A stretch of DNA of 64,000 nucleotides from Sorex araneus (lineage: Eukaryota > Chordata > Mammalia > Eulipotyphla > Soricidae). The stretch covers positions 221,378,500 to 221,442,499 of the forward strand of contig NC_073304.1 of NCBI RefSeq assembly GCF_027595985.1. Reading direction: 5' to 3'. Each line of letters starts with the position of its first letter. The first letter of the stretch is position 1. The notes beneath the pieces are model-generated. The model was given only the letters and a program-made list of their open reading frames with translations. It did not search any database and was not told the origin of the DNA. A program made the translations under genes and the position numbers. Shown here one piece after another: positions 63,933 to 64,000 of the stretch.

Positions 63933-64000
63933 TGAGGGCCGGGACCCAGCTCAGAAAGTAAGTGCAAGTCCAGTGTTCTGGAACCCGGCACCGCTGAGAA

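Larger units (their letters stand above)
61644..64000 (+). other. SINE-rich probable DCAKD intron
   Basis: Plus-strand SINEs at about 62125-62285, 62310-62490, 62545-62730, 63000-63140 and 63368-63535, with unique sequence between. No coding exon recognised. Confidence 0.6.

Overview
The window is nuclear DNA from a placental mammal, very probably a shrew (Soricidae, Sorex-like). The evidence is a dense scatter of a tRNA-derived SINE of the shrew SOR type, recognisable by a tRNA-like head, the phrase 'catcccatatggtcccctgagca' in part or whole, and an oligo-A tail after 'gtgtgaccc'. The genes are split by GT-AG introns, and their order matches human 17q21.31 read in reverse: ACBD4, PLCD3, NMT1, then the start of DCAKD. 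The species call is inference; the genes and splice sites are read directly from the sequence.

Layout: (1) 1-1950, SINE-filled sequence downstream of ACBD4. (2) 1978-5100, ACBD4 on the minus strand, 8 coding exons, 264 aa, with a GC-rich promoter at 4640-5345. (3) 5350-7050, old SINEs and then the PLCD3 CpG-island promoter with a perfect palindromic CRE. (4) 7051-21558, PLCD3 on the plus strand, 15 coding exons, 774 aa, intact, including one U12-type AT-AC intron. (5) 21559-23420, the short tail-to-tail gap between PLCD3 and NMT1. (6) 23421-61195, NMT1 on the minus strand, 12 coding exons, 496 aa, with one GC-AG intron. Its introns hold a 1.26-kb degenerate telomere-like G-rich array next to a long TA microsatellite, a 3'-truncated 5S rRNA fragment between 15-bp direct repeats, and a 1.1-kb inverted copy of PLCD3 intron-exon8-intron. 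(7) 61200-64000, a divergent CpG-island promoter with ZNF143-like motifs and a probable noncoding first exon of DCAKD, then SINE-rich intron.

The genes do not form a pathway. PLCD3 hydrolyses PIP2, NMT1 myristoylates protein N termini, and ACBD4 binds long-chain acyl-CoA. They are syntenic neighbours: ACBD4 and PLCD3 are divergent, PLCD3 and NMT1 converge, and NMT1 and DCAKD are divergent. Every coding exon was placed by continuous reading frame, matched intron phase and splice dinucleotides, and the summed lengths (264, 774 and 496 aa) fit these families.

No bacterial, viral or CRISPR-like system is present. The most interesting item is the inverted PLCD3 exon-8 duplication in NMT1 intron 1: the exon copy differs at 1 of 153 bases while the intron on one side has diverged by roughly 9%.
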